Assembly: GCF_009371985.2 (NCBI RefSeq)
Contig: NZ_VIKU02000005.1
Location: 306,642-370,641 of the forward strand
Reading direction: 5' to 3'
From: Pelagihabitans pacificus
Lineage (GTDB): Bacteria; Bacteroidota; Bacteroidia; Flavobacteriales; Flavobacteriaceae
DNA length: 64,000 nt
Below, in pieces: positions 42,693-51,200 of the stretch. The number at the start of each line of letters is the position of its first letter. Within the stretch, counting starts at the first letter, position 1. The notes under the pieces were generated by a model. The model was not told where the DNA came from. It ran no database searches and saw nothing but the letters and a program-made list of their open reading frames with translations. Both the position numbers and the translations under genes were made by a program.

Positions 42693-44294
42693 TTATGGAA
42701 TCATCTGTTTCAGATCATCCAAGGAGTTGGCTTCCTCGATTTTTTTATCCTTCCGCCATCGTAGAATCCTTGGAAAACGGGTAGCGACCCCACTTTTGTG
42801 GCGTTTGGAGAGCGCAATTCCCTCAAAGGCGATTTCGAATACCAATTCCGGCGTAACACTCCGTACCGGACCAAAACGCTCCAAAGTATTCGCTTTGATA
42901 AATTTATCGACTTCCCGGAATTCGGCGTCCGTTAACCCGGAATAGGCCTTTGCAAAAGTCACCAATTCCCGCTCGCCCGTTTCATTTTCGTCCCATAGCG
43001 CAAAGGTATAATCGGTGAAGAGGTTGCTGCGTCGGCCATGGCCCCGCATGGCATAGGTTAGTACGGCATCAATAGTTAGCGGATCGACCTTCCACTTCCA
43101 CCAATCCCCCTTTTTTCTTCCCACTAGGTATGGGGAATCTTTACGTTTGAGCATCAAACCTTCGCTTCGGACCTCCCTAGATCGTTCGCGTTCCTTGGCC
43201 ACGGATTCCCAATGGTCAAATACCAGGGTTTCCGATAATTGCATCACAGGTGCATGTGCGTTTGTCTTCTTGAACAGCTTTTCGAGGATGGCCCTTCGTT
43301 CCTTAAAAGGTTTCGAACGGATATCGTTACCCTCCCATTCCAAAACATCATAGGCCTTTAAGATTACCGGAGTCTTTGCCAACAAGGCCTTGGATACGTT
43401 TTTTCGCCCGATTCTTGTTTGTAGGTCATTGAAAGTGCCGATTTTTCCATCCGGAAAGGGCAGTATTTCCCCATCCAATACGGTACCGTTCGGAACAACC
43501 CCTACCAACTTCTCAAACTCGGGGTATTTGTCGGTCACCAACTCCTCCCCCCTGCTCCACACAAACAGCTCGTTTTGTCGTATGATGACTTGGGAACGAA
43601 TCCCGTCCCATTTATGTTCGGCATACCATTCCGACACGGCACCCAAGTCCTCCACCGTTCCCTCGATAGCATAGGCCAGGTAAAAAGGATAGGGTTTTGA
43701 AATATAATCGGCCGCATTTTCCTGCAATATCAGCTCCTCAAAAGTGGTCTTCATAGGGCTCCAATCTCCCATGAGCTTATAGGCCAAAATATCCTCATCG
43801 ATGCCTGTGGACTTTGATAAGGCACGGGTCATCAGTTTTTGACTGACCCCGATACGGAATCCGCCTGTCATCAGCTTGTTAAACACAAAACGTTCGTAGT
43901 AATCGAGACTGCGCCAGTTCTTGTGCAAATAATCCTTTTTTTCTACCTCGTCCTTCGCTTTCAACTGAATCATTTCTTCCAGGAATTCGGAGAGCGATTT
44001 CTCCGTCGATTGCTTTCCATCGGGAATGATAAGGGCAATTGTCTCCGCCAAGTCCCCGACGATATGGTACGATTCCTCAAACAGCCAAAGGGGAATCTCC
44101 GCTAGCTCCGTGGCCCACTCCCGTAAAAGGGTGGTATTTACAGGCCGGGGCGGACGCCGATGCGAAAGAATGGCGATAGTCCATAACTTGTCCTGATCGT
44201 TGACCGTATCAAAATAATCGGCCAAGGCGGCGACCTTGGTGTTGGTCTTGTTGGTGCTATCCAACGTTTTTATAAGCGCGGCAAAATGCTTCAT
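42693..44294 (-). CDS. ATP-dependent DNA ligase
   Basis: 533 residues. The adenylation motif reads EHKWDGIRSQ with Lys228, then DGEILPF, and motif V appears in GLMLKRKDS with GDWWKWK. The N-terminal 200 residues are the DNA-binding domain of the LigB-like bacterial enzymes. It seals nicks using ATP. Overlaps the upstream exonuclease by four bases, so it is cotranslated. Confidence 0.92.
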   Translation of the reverse strand: MKHFAALIKTLDSTNKTNTKVAALADYFDTVNDQDKLWTIAILSHRRPPRPVNTTLLREWATELAEIPLWLFEESYHIVGDLAETIALIIPDGKQSTEKSLSEFLEEMIQLKAKDEVEKKDYLHKNWRSLDYYERFVFNKLMTGGFRIGVSQKLMTRALSKSTGIDEDILAYKLMGDWSPMKTTFEELILQENAADYISKPYPFYLAYAIEGTVEDLGAVSEWYAEHKWDGIRSQVIIRQNELFVWSRGEELVTDKYPEFEKLVGVVPNGTVLDGEILPFPDGKIGTFNDLQTRIGRKNVSKALLAKTPVILKAYDVLEWEGNDIRSKPFKERRAILEKLFKKTNAHAPVMQLSETLVFDHWESVAKERERSREVRSEGLMLKRKDSPYLVGRKKGDWWKWKVDPLTIDAVLTYAMRGHGRRSNLFTDYTFALWDENETGERELVTFAKAYSGLTDAEFREVDKFIKANTLERFGPVRSVTPELVFEIAFEGIALSKRHKSGVATRFPRILRWRKDKKIEEANSLDDLKQMIP

Positions 44295-45316
44295 GTGTTC
44301 GCTTCCTTTTCCTTGGCTGTTTCCATTTCTGCCAGTTCCCCTTCGAACTGGGTCTTCTCGGTGCGGGCATCATACCCCAACTCCCTGAGATAACGGGAAA
44401 AGATATCGGTATATCCATGGGTGGAAATAATCTTTTCCGCTCCGGTCGCCTGGATACTTTGCAGCAAGCCATCCCAGTCGCAATGGTCGGAAAGTACAAA
44501 TCCTTTATCAATGGCCCGACGCCTTCTTGCCCCCCGGAAAGTCATCCAGCCACTCGCGGAAGCAGTTACATAGGGAACCATTTTACGAATCCAAGTACTC
44601 CCGTGGGCAGAAGGAGGTGCCAAAATCAGCGCTCCCCTGAAATCCTCTTTTTTGGTATCCCTCGTTACTAAGGTGGTCTCGGGAAAATCAGCTATCGAAC
44701 GTATTACATTGGTCATGTTCTCAATGGCGCCATGGGTAAGGATTCGCCCGATGGATGGATCTAGGTGCTTAAGAAGCCGCTGCGCTTTGCCCAAGGAATA
44801 ACCAAATAGGATGGAACAGCGACCCTCCGATCTGTTCTCGGCCCACCAATCGTTGATATGGCCCATTACTTCCTCTTGGCGTGTCCATTTAAAAGCCGGA
44901 AGGCCAAAAGTACATTCCGTTATGAACGTGTGGCACTTTATGGGCTGGTAGGGCACGGCCAGTCCGTCATCCTCGGTTTTATAATCCCCTGTAAAGACCC
45001 AAACTTCCCCTTGATACTCGACCCGTACCTGGGAAGATCCGATGATATGGCCCGCTGGATGTAGCGAAAAAGTAACCCCGTTGACCTGAAAAGTTTCGCC
45101 CCACTCCTTCCCTGTCACCTTGATATCTCCCAAACGATGTTTAATAATCGGGATGTTGGTGTGATGGGTAATATACCTTTTATGTCCCCAGCGGGAGTGA
45201 TCGGCATGGCCATGGGTTATAATCGCCTTATCAACCGGTTTCCAAGGGTCAAGGTATACGTCGGCCTGGGCACAGTAAATACCTTTGGCGTTAAAAAGAA
45301 GTAGCGGCTGCCGCAT
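44291..45316 (-). CDS. Ligase-associated DNA exonuclease (metallo-beta-lactamase fold)
   Basis: 341 residues. The metal motif HGHADH (His35, His37, Asp39, His40), the later HPAGHIIGSSQ and TGDYKTEDDG are the SNM1/Pso2-like beta-CASP pattern. These proteins trim ends for the neighbouring ligase. The other two usual members of this system, an Lhr-type helicase and the PdeM phosphoesterase, are absent from the surroundings. Confidence 0.9.
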   Translation of the reverse strand: MRQPLLLFNAKGIYCAQADVYLDPWKPVDKAIITHGHADHSRWGHKRYITHHTNIPIIKHRLGDIKVTGKEWGETFQVNGVTFSLHPAGHIIGSSQVRVEYQGEVWVFTGDYKTEDDGLAVPYQPIKCHTFITECTFGLPAFKWTRQEEVMGHINDWWAENRSEGRCSILFGYSLGKAQRLLKHLDPSIGRILTHGAIENMTNVIRSIADFPETTLVTRDTKKEDFRGALILAPPSAHGSTWIRKMVPYVTASASGWMTFRGARRRRAIDKGFVLSDHCDWDGLLQSIQATGAEKIISTHGYTDIFSRYLRELGYDARTEKTQFEGELAEMETAKEKEANT

Positions 45317-45387
45317 GGGTAGAATGATTTTAATTGTACTTCAAGTTACTGTTTACTTTCTATTTTCACCTAGACGATTGTTTGCCG

Positions 45388-45819
45388 TCACGAATAAAAA
45401 ACCGCCGTTGCATCTATAATCAAGATGGTACTCCATAAAAAAGTTCTCAACCAATTTTGCCGGACCAGTTTACGAAGTAGTCCGTCTTTTAAGTCTCCTT
45501 TTGCAATAGCATGGTGCATCGGGACAAATTGGGCAAAGGTGGAAATCCATACTGCAATAACCAAACCCATAAGCGTTGCGGTAACAACGTCGAACACCTC
45601 AACTATCTGAAAAATTACCAGAAAAAGCTGCCCGAACATCAGCGGAACAACAATTATGGAAATAGCTTTGGTATAGCGCTCGTGCCATCGCATCAGGTCC
45701 GATTTCTTATAATACCGAAAACTGGGATATACGACCAGTTGTACCATCCATATCAGGATTACCAATCCGAAATCGAACAGGAGTCGCACCATATCAAAAT
45801 GTTCTACAAGTCTCGACAT
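45388..45819 (-). CDS. Four-helix membrane protein
   Basis: 143 residues with four hydrophobic helices (about 11-31, 49-72, 76-97 and 120-140). No family recognised. It starts one base after the photolyase stop, so it is probably cotranscribed with it. Confidence 0.7.
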   Translation of the reverse strand: MSRLVEHFDMVRLLFDFGLVILIWMVQLVVYPSFRYYKKSDLMRWHERYTKAISIIVVPLMFGQLFLVIFQIVEVFDVVTATLMGLVIAVWISTFAQFVPMHHAIAKGDLKDGLLRKLVRQNWLRTFLWSTILIIDATAVFYS

Positions 45820-45820
45820 A

Positions 45821-47326
45821 TCAGGAATCCAAACTTTCCAAGTAGCCCTCTGCGATTTTCAAGTGGGACTGTCTCTTCTCATTTGACATTCTATCCAGAC
45901 TTCCGACCAACATGCTTAAACGAGGGTTTCCCGAGAAAAAATCCCGATGGGTGTGCATAAAGCGCCAAAAAAGTCCGTCCCACACTTCTTGCCAATCACC
46001 CTTTTTGTAATCGCTCATCTTCATCAAATAGTTACTTCCGCTGATATAAGGCTTGGTAGACATGAGTCCACCATCGGCATACTGGCTCATGCCGTAAACA
46101 TTAGGAACCATTACCCAATCGTAGGCATCTATAAAAAGTTCCATAAACCATCGGTAAACGGCATCGGGATCAAATTCACAGAGCACCATGAAATTTCCCA
46201 GTACCATTAAGCGTTCAATGTGGTGGCAATAACCCGTTTTAAGCACTTTTTTAATGGTCTGGTCGATTGGATAGATACCGGTTGTACCATCATAGAAAGA
46301 TTTGGGTATTTGTCGGGTAAAGCCCCAAAAATGTTTCAATCGTTCGTCTCGTCCGCGGGAGATATATACCCCACGGATAAATTCGCGCCAACCGATAATC
46401 TGACGGATAAAACCTTCAATTGAATTAATTGGCACCTCGTTCTCCTCGGCAAACGAAAGACTCTTTGATACAATCTCATCCGGAGTAATCAGCCCCACAT
46501 TCAGCATGGGTGTTAGTACGCTGTGATTCAAAATGGTTTCTTCGGCGACAATGGCATCTTCATATGCGCCGAATTCCATAAAGCGGTTTTCTAAAAACTG
46601 TTGAAACCATTCCTCGGTAGTTTGATAGTCGGTCGGATATAAAAGTTGCTCCGACAAGTTGCCATAATGTTGGGAGCAATTGGTTTCGACATAAGACCTT
46701 GCTTCCTTATAATATGTATTTACGTCGGGATATTGAATGGGGGGCGGTGTTTTCCTTGCAGGATATTTTTTTCGGTTTTCGGTATCGTAAGTCCATTTTC
46801 CCCCTGCTGGATTACCCTTTTCATCGACCAGAATGTTTCTTTTTACCCGTTCGTCTTTATAAAAACTAGTTTGGAAATATTTCTTTTTGTCTGTTTTGAA
46901 AAAACCCTTGAGGTCTTCCCATGTATTCAACCACATGGGTGAATCATGACGCTCACTCTGTATTCCCAACTTTTTACAGGCTTCTTCGACCCGGCGTTCA
47001 AGCCAGTAGTCGGTAACATCCACATAGTGAAGTTCGGTACAACCCTGTTCTTTTAAAAAGGGAATCAACTTCCGGACATCCGAGATGGCTTTCCCCGTTT
47101 CCACGTAATGTACAACCCTGCCGTGGTCTTTTAGAAAACCCTCGAAAAACTTCATGGTCGCTCGATGGTATGCTATCTTTTGTTTATGAAAGGGGTACTG
47201 TTTAAAAAATAGAAATTCCTCGACCAAATAGATCGGGTGTTCATTCTCAAGAAGCGGATGTTCCTTAAAGAGTTGATGCGGAAAGATGATATTTATCTTA
47301 TTACCGATTTCTTGTTTCTTCGACAT
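45821..47326 (-). CDS. Cryptochrome/photolyase of the FeS-BCP (PhrB) family, without cluster cysteines
   Basis: 501 residues. Conserved segments are FPHQLF at the start, [10 protein letters not shown], the [12 protein letters not shown] block with His368/His369 and the [20 protein letters not shown] pocket. PhrB-type enzymes hold a [4Fe-4S] cluster with four cysteines. In this protein the segment after MSDY reads [10 protein letters not shown] and no cysteine follows residue 383; the earlier ligand position near residue 353 is also not Cys. So the cluster is probably absent. It repairs UV lesions (probably 6-4 photoproducts) with light or acts as a photoreceptor. Confidence 0.85.
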   Translation of the reverse strand: MSKKQEIGNKINIIFPHQLFKEHPLLENEHPIYLVEEFLFFKQYPFHKQKIAYHRATMKFFEGFLKDHGRVVHYVETGKAISDVRKLIPFLKEQGCTELHYVDVTDYWLERRVEEACKKLGIQSERHDSPMWLNTWEDLKGFFKTDKKKYFQTSFYKDERVKRNILVDEKGNPAGGKWTYDTENRKKYPARKTPPPIQYPDVNTYYKEARSYVETNCSQHYGNLSEQLLYPTDYQTTEEWFQQFLENRFMEFGAYEDAIVAEETILNHSVLTPMLNVGLITPDEIVSKSLSFAEENEVPINSIEGFIRQIIGWREFIRGVYISRGRDERLKHFWGFTRQIPKSFYDGTTGIYPIDQTIKKVLKTGYCHHIERLMVLGNFMVLCEFDPDAVYRWFMELFIDAYDWVMVPNVYGMSQYADGGLMSTKPYISGSNYLMKMSDYKKGDWQEVWDGLFWRFMHTHRDFFSGNPRLSMLVGSLDRMSNEKRQSHLKIAEGYLESLDS

Positions 47327-47436
47327 TTTTCGCTACAGTATTTTACTTGATCCCATTCCTTTGCCCATTTTTTACGCCATGCAAAGGGTCTCCCGCATAC
47401 CGGACATATTTTTTGAGGCAGGTGTTGTTTTTTCAT
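47293..47436 (-). CDS. DUF2256 zinc-ribbon-like protein
   Basis: 47 residues with [14 protein letters not shown] and YCSEKCRR, i.e. two Cys pairs that likely bind zinc. DUF2256 genes are regular neighbours of FeS-BCP-family photolyases. It overlaps the photolyase start by 34 bases, which supports linked expression. Confidence 0.85.
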   Translation of the reverse strand: MKKQHLPQKICPVCGRPFAWRKKWAKEWDQVKYCSEKCRRNKKSVIR

Positions 47437-47615
47437 GATTCGATAAGGATCAATTTTAAATGTTCCTCAATGTCGTAAACTAGAACTTTTCAAATGACAG
47501 CATAACTGTAAAGCGCAAAAATTTACCGTTAAAGGGTTTAAATCCGAAACCAAATGGCCTTCCCATCTACGGCTAGCCAACAAGGTCAACCATTACTTCG
47601 AACCTACTGTGGACC

Positions 47616-48263
47616 TTATTCGGTTTGATTTTTCTCAAAATTGGGTACTTCCGATACCCTTGCGTATGGAAATCGTCGTAGTTTTTTTAGACTGTAATAG
47701 GTATTAAGTCCAGAAATACCCACAGTATCGATGGCTGCTAAATCGACATCGTCTTCCTCTCCAAAAACTTCTGGAGGCAAAACCAAATGTTGGATTTCAC
47801 CAATAATCAACCAAGTATCGTTCAACTCAATTGGAATCGCCTCCTTAAAATACATTCCCATCTTTAAATGGCTTTCCTTTACAAAGGGCGCCTCAAAACC
47901 ATCTATGTATTCCTCGGTGAGGCCACATTCCCGAAATTCCGAGACTTCCGCCTTAAATTTGGCCGAAGTATAATGGGCCTGTTCGATGATTCCGTTGTGG
48001 ATGTGGTTAATGGTATATTGACCATTTTGAAGCAGATTTTCATAGGTATGTCGGGGAACTTCCCCGGTTGGACGTAAAATAAAGCCTTGTAAGGGTGGAT
48101 TACTACCCAAATGAAATACGGAATTAAAAACGCCCAGGTTAGTGACTCCTGAACTAGATACCGTTCCGATCAAATTAGCGGGTTTCACTCCTGAAACAGC
48201 ATTGATAATTTTAAGTCGCTGGATCGAATCTAATTGTTCTATGGCTACTTTAGTGTAGTGCAT
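47616..48263 (-). CDS. Flavin reductase-like FMN-binding protein
   Basis: 215 residues from MHYTKVAIEQL. It carries the split-barrel flavin reductase features (NSVFHLGSNPPLQGFILRP, FKEAIPIELNDTWLIIGEI). It may supply reduced flavin or serve an unknown redox step. Neighbour of the photolyase genes. An ATG eight codons earlier is possible but less likely. Confidence 0.85.
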   Translation of the reverse strand: MHYTKVAIEQLDSIQRLKIINAVSGVKPANLIGTVSSSGVTNLGVFNSVFHLGSNPPLQGFILRPTGEVPRHTYENLLQNGQYTINHIHNGIIEQAHYTSAKFKAEVSEFRECGLTEEYIDGFEAPFVKESHLKMGMYFKEAIPIELNDTWLIIGEIQHLVLPPEVFGEEDDVDLAAIDTVGISGLNTYYSLKKLRRFPYARVSEVPNFEKNQTE

Positions 48264-48597
48264 TCCCTTTTTTCTTTTGTCTTTCAACCCATTCTGACAC
48301 TTGTTCCAAATTTTGAAAAGCGAAGAAAAATAGCTACGAATGTCGAACCTCCAGCCAAGGGGTGCCTCGATGCCCCTGTTATGCTCTTTGTTGGAATATT
48401 GGTCATGAAAAACCGTGGGAGTCGAACACTCTTTAATAATTCAAAGAACGCTACATAGAAAGAAAAGTAGATCAAATAGCGTTCGATACATCCTTGTTCG
48501 ACCCGATAACCAAAAGGATGGATAAGGGATGTCCGTTGAAGTATCTCGACACAGCGCGTGGGGAACAGGGGAACTTTTTGCTCAATCAGCACCGGCA
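48264..48597. other. 334-base stretch without a supportable gene
   Basis: A minus-strand frame opens at an ATG overlapping the stop of the TIGR03643 gene (TAATG) and runs 104 codons. Its composition is not protein-like (no clear fold, high Phe/Arg/Ser in odd order), so it is probably not a gene, but translational coupling is conceivable. No hairpin or promoter seen. Confidence 0.4.
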
Positions 48598-48945
48598 TTA
48601 TCGCTTACTTATTTTATTACCACTGATCGATCGTTGTCTTGTACATTTAAAGCGGTCGATTCCAGGATTTCGTTTTTTAAGATGTTTATGGCTTACACCC
48701 GAGTTCACCCTTTTCCTCCAAAGTTTGAAACTACTGGATTTTAGTTGGGATCTCATTAACCTGATGACCTCTTTCTCGGGCAAACCAAATTGGTATTCGA
48801 TGGCCTCGAAAGGTGTACGATCTTCCCATGCCATCTCAATAATACGATCTATTTGTGGCTCGGTTAATTTGTTGTCGTACTGGGTAGCGAGCACTTTTGG
48901 TTGAACATTGGCCATTTCAGTATTTACAATGCCCGTTTTTCCCAT
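48598..48945 (-). CDS. TIGR03643 family protein
   Basis: 115 residues. The core reads QIDRIIEMAWEDRTPFEAIE, then GLPEKEVIRLMR and SSFKLWRKRV, the TIGR03643 pattern, with a helix-turn-helix look. Members travel with photolyase and DUF2256 genes; function unknown. The start is either 48945, one base after the previous stop, or the ATG ten codons on. Confidence 0.85.
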   Translation of the reverse strand: MGKTGIVNTEMANVQPKVLATQYDNKLTEPQIDRIIEMAWEDRTPFEAIEYQFGLPEKEVIRLMRSQLKSSSFKLWRKRVNSGVSHKHLKKRNPGIDRFKCTRQRSISGNKISKR

Positions 48946-48946
48946 A

Positions 48947-49168
48947 CTATACGTTCAAGTTGCCTTTCAACCTTTTATCGATTTTTTGCTTGATTACGGT
49001 CAATCGTTTCATAATGTCCATAATCGCGCTATCTTTTTTCTCCTTGTATATTTCGTTGAGTTCCAAAATCAAAGCTTTGGCTTCCCGTGAGGCGGAAACC
49101 CGGTCGCTTGTACTCATACCAGATTTTTTTCTAGATTCGAACTCTTGAACCCTTTCCATTAAATCCAT
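48947..49168 (-). CDS. Small coiled-coil protein (73 aa)
   Basis: 73 residues, almost entirely helical and rich in Lys, Glu and Met, with no cysteine. No family recognised. Ends one base before the TIGR03643 start, so probably in the same unit. Confidence 0.65.
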   Translation of the reverse strand: MDLMERVQEFESRKKSGMSTSDRVSASREAKALILELNEIYKEKKDSAIMDIMKRLTVIKQKIDKRLKGNLNV

Positions 49169-49206
49169 TCTGTTACTTTAAAATATTTAATATCCCAAGT
49201 ATATGA

Positions 49207-49374
49207 TTATTTCTCAAGCTTTACAATTTGTTTCATAATTTCCTCCGCTTCGAAGACCTTGTCATCACTTAATTTTCGATTGGAAGTGGATAGCTGATGC
49301 GCTTGTTGCATTAGTTTTTTGTACTTGTCCTGAAGTACCTCCATCTCTGATTTCTTTTTGAACAATCCAAACAT
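49207..49374 (-). CDS. Lacal_2735-family small protein (55 aa)
   Basis: 55 residues opening MFGLFKKKSE, followed by LQDKYKKLMQQAHQLSTSNR and a helical tail. This is the flavobacterial Lacal_2735 family, of unknown function. A TACCTTTG -7 element lies 37 bases upstream. It could be first gene of the unit that continues into TIGR03643. Confidence 0.82.
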   Translation of the reverse strand: MFGLFKKKSEMEVLQDKYKKLMQQAHQLSTSNRKLSDDKVFEAEEIMKQIVKLEK

Positions 49375-49411
49375 AGCTATCCAGTATTATTTGTTATGAT
49401 TTTAACTGTTC

Positions 49412-49419
49412 CAAAGGTA
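49412..49419 (-). promoter_or_regulatory. -7 promoter element (TACCTTTG)
   Basis: Minus-strand TACCTTTG, a perfect TAnnTTTG match, 37 bases upstream of the Lacal_2735 gene. The region behind it is very AT-rich. Confidence 0.45.
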
Positions 49420-49587
49420 TAAAACGTTTAATCATATTTAAAATTAATTAAACAAAATAACAATACTTTAACTCGCGAGATATGTTGCTATTTCAAATTC
49501 TTTTGTACGAGTGGTTTCGAAGGCTTTTCGGTCCCTTATAGTGGGTAACAAGTAATTGGTAGGTACTGGATTGCAGTAGATAGGTAA

Positions 49588-49660
49588 GATTGTATATCCT
49601 TGGTTGACACCGCTCCTGCAAATAGGATTCCAAAGCCTATCGGCTTACGTGAATTTTTTA
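49588..49660 (+). repeat. Direct repeat, copy 1 (hairpin-bearing)
   Basis: About 73 bases, nearly identical to copy 2 at 49701-49774 in a 36-base core (49611-49646, one mismatch: CGCTCCTGCAAATAGGATTC then C, A or G). The core contains AAGCC-TATC-GGCTT, and a T run follows, so each copy looks like a terminator. Confidence 0.7.
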
Positions 49661-49700
49661 TCGAATACCCATATGGATTACTGGGCCCGAGCATACGAGG

Positions 49701-49774
49701 GATTGCATATCCCGCGTTGCGTCCGCTCCTGCAAATAGGATTCCGAAGCCTATCGGCTTCAGGAATTTTTTGTT
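49701..49774 (+). repeat. Direct repeat, copy 2 (hairpin-bearing)
   Basis: About 74 bases, core at 49724-49759. Here the hairpin is stronger (GAAGCC-TATC-GGCTTC extended by ATTCC/GGAAT) and ends in TTTTTT. 113 bases separate equivalent points of the two copies. The 49375-49854 stretch holds no gene besides these repeats and the tRNA terminator. Confidence 0.7.
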
Positions 49775-49810
49775 TCGTACAGCTTTAAATTTCCAATTCC
49801 AATTTTCCGA

Positions 49811-49843
49811 AACAAAAAATTCCGATGAAAAATTCATCGGAAT
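49811..49843 (-). terminator. Terminator after tRNA-Val
   Basis: On the minus strand ATTCCGATGA and TCATCGGAAT form a perfect ten-base-pair stem with a five-base loop, followed by TTTTT. It shares AGGATTCCGA and GGAATTTTTTGTTTCG with the plus-strand repeat copy 2. Confidence 0.85.
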
Positions 49844-49854
49844 CCTGCTTGATG

Positions 49855-49929
49855 TGGGCAATGAGGGATTCGAACCCCCGACCCCCTCGGTGTAAACGAG
49901 GTGCTCTAAACCAACTGAGCTAATTGCCC
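49855..49929 (-). tRNA. tRNA-Val (anticodon TAC)
   Basis: 75 bases on the minus strand: GGGCAAT acceptor start, AGCTCAGTTGGTTTAGAGC D-arm, CCTCG-TTTACAC-CGAGG anticodon arm with TAC, a GTTCGAATC T-loop and ATTGCCC closing the acceptor. The 3' CCA is not encoded. It lies 59 bases after folC on the same strand. Confidence 0.97.
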
Positions 49930-49988
49930 GTAAAGGTGTGCAAATATAGAACGTTTTTAGGAACGCCAAAAGAAAAAAGAACAAAAAA

Positions 49989-51200
49989 TCAAAGCGCTTC
50001 CGCGACGGTGAAATTACTGCCGCCGACAAAGATAAAGTCGTTTTTTGAGGCATTTTTCCTGGCTGCCTTCAAGGCTTCCATTACCGATGTATAGGTTGTT
50101 CCTTTTAAACCAAACTTGGCAGCCTTTTCCTTTAGGAAACTTCCATCCAAACCCCTGGGGATATTAGGTCTGGAAAAATAATAGACGGCATCTTTGGGGA
50201 ACAACGGTAGAATAGTTTCCAAATTCTTATCCTTCACAAAACCGAGAACAAGATGCAACATATCATATTCCTGTTTGCTTATTTGTGCGAGTACCAATTG
50301 CAGCCCCTCTGTATTGTGTGCAGTATCGCAAACAATTTTTGGATGACGGCCCAAAACCTGCCATCTTCCCATTAGACCAGTATTTTCCACTATTTTTTGA
50401 AGTCCGGCAATGACGTCCACCTCCCGAATCTCGAAGCCCTTAAGTTCTTTTAAGGTAGCTACTACCCCTTTGACGTTCTTGGCTTGATAGTTTCCCAACA
50501 GGGATGTCTTGTAGGGTTTTTGGTCAATTCTATCGGCAAATATCAATTTTGAATTTTTTTCCAAGGCAATATTTTCAAAGACCTCGGCAATCTCTTCCTG
50601 GTATTCGCTTACGATGACCGGGATTCCGTTTTTGATAATCCCTCCTTTTTCATACGCGATTTTATCCAACGTATCGCCCAGCGTATCGGTGTGGTCGAAT
50701 CCAATATTTGTGATCAACGACACCTCAGGGCTTATGATGTTCGTGGAATCCAGTCGACCTCCAAGTCCGACTTCAATAACGGCAATATCGACCTTCCTTT
50801 TTGCAAAATAGTCAAAGGCCATACCTACGGTCATCTCAAAGAACGACAGTTGATTCCTTTCGAAAAAAGCCCTGTGCTCAGTAATGAAATCGACAACGAA
50901 TTGCTTGCTAAGTGGTTTTCCGTTGATACGAATACGTTCCCGAAAATCTTTGAGATGGGGCGAGGTATACAGACCCACTTTATAACTTGCTTCCTGAAGG
51001 ATCGAAGCCAACATATGACTACTGGAACCTTTGCCATTGGTACCAGCGACGTGAATACTTTTAAATTTTTTATCAGGATTGTTAAGATGACTCGCCAATC
51101 TTTGGATGTTATCCAACTTATGGTTCAATGCGGCTTTCCCTTTTTGTTGGTACATCGGGAGTTGCGCGAACATCCACTCAAGCGTTTGTCCGTAGGTCAC
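49989..51200 (-). CDS. folC: Folylpolyglutamate / dihydrofolate synthase
   Basis: 403 residues. ATP-binding HVAGTNGKGSSSHMLASIL, the IEVGLGGRLDSTN segment and the C-terminal GGSNFTVAEAL are diagnostic for FolC. It adds glutamate to dihydropteroate or folates. The start directly follows the TonB stop, so it ends the TonB-ExbD-ExbB-NhaD-GDH run. Confidence 0.92.
   Translation of the reverse strand: MTYGQTLEWMFAQLPMYQQKGKAALNHKLDNIQRLASHLNNPDKKFKSIHVAGTNGKGSSSHMLASILQEASYKVGLYTSPHLKDFRERIRINGKPLSKQFVVDFITEHRAFFERNQLSFFEMTVGMAFDYFAKRKVDIAVIEVGLGGRLDSTNIISPEVSLITNIGFDHTDTLGDTLDKIAYEKGGIIKNGIPVIVSEYQEEIAEVFENIALEKNSKLIFADRIDQKPYKTSLLGNYQAKNVKGVVATLKELKGFEIREVDVIAGLQKIVENTGLMGRWQVLGRHPKIVCDTAHNTEGLQLVLAQISKQEYDMLHLVLGFVKDKNLETILPLFPKDAVYYFSRPNIPRGLDGSFLKEKAAKFGLKGTTYTSVMEALKAARKNASKNDFIFVGGSNFTVAEAL

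Noticed and set aside
48284..48598. 104-codon minus-strand frame after the TIGR03643 gene
   Set aside because: Its start overlaps a stop codon neatly, but the composition is not protein-like and no motif is seen, so it is only mentioned under the gap.
49588..49774. Direct repeats as a CRISPR array
   Set aside because: Only two copies with a long spacer, hairpin and T run, and no cas genes in the window; terminator duplication fits better.
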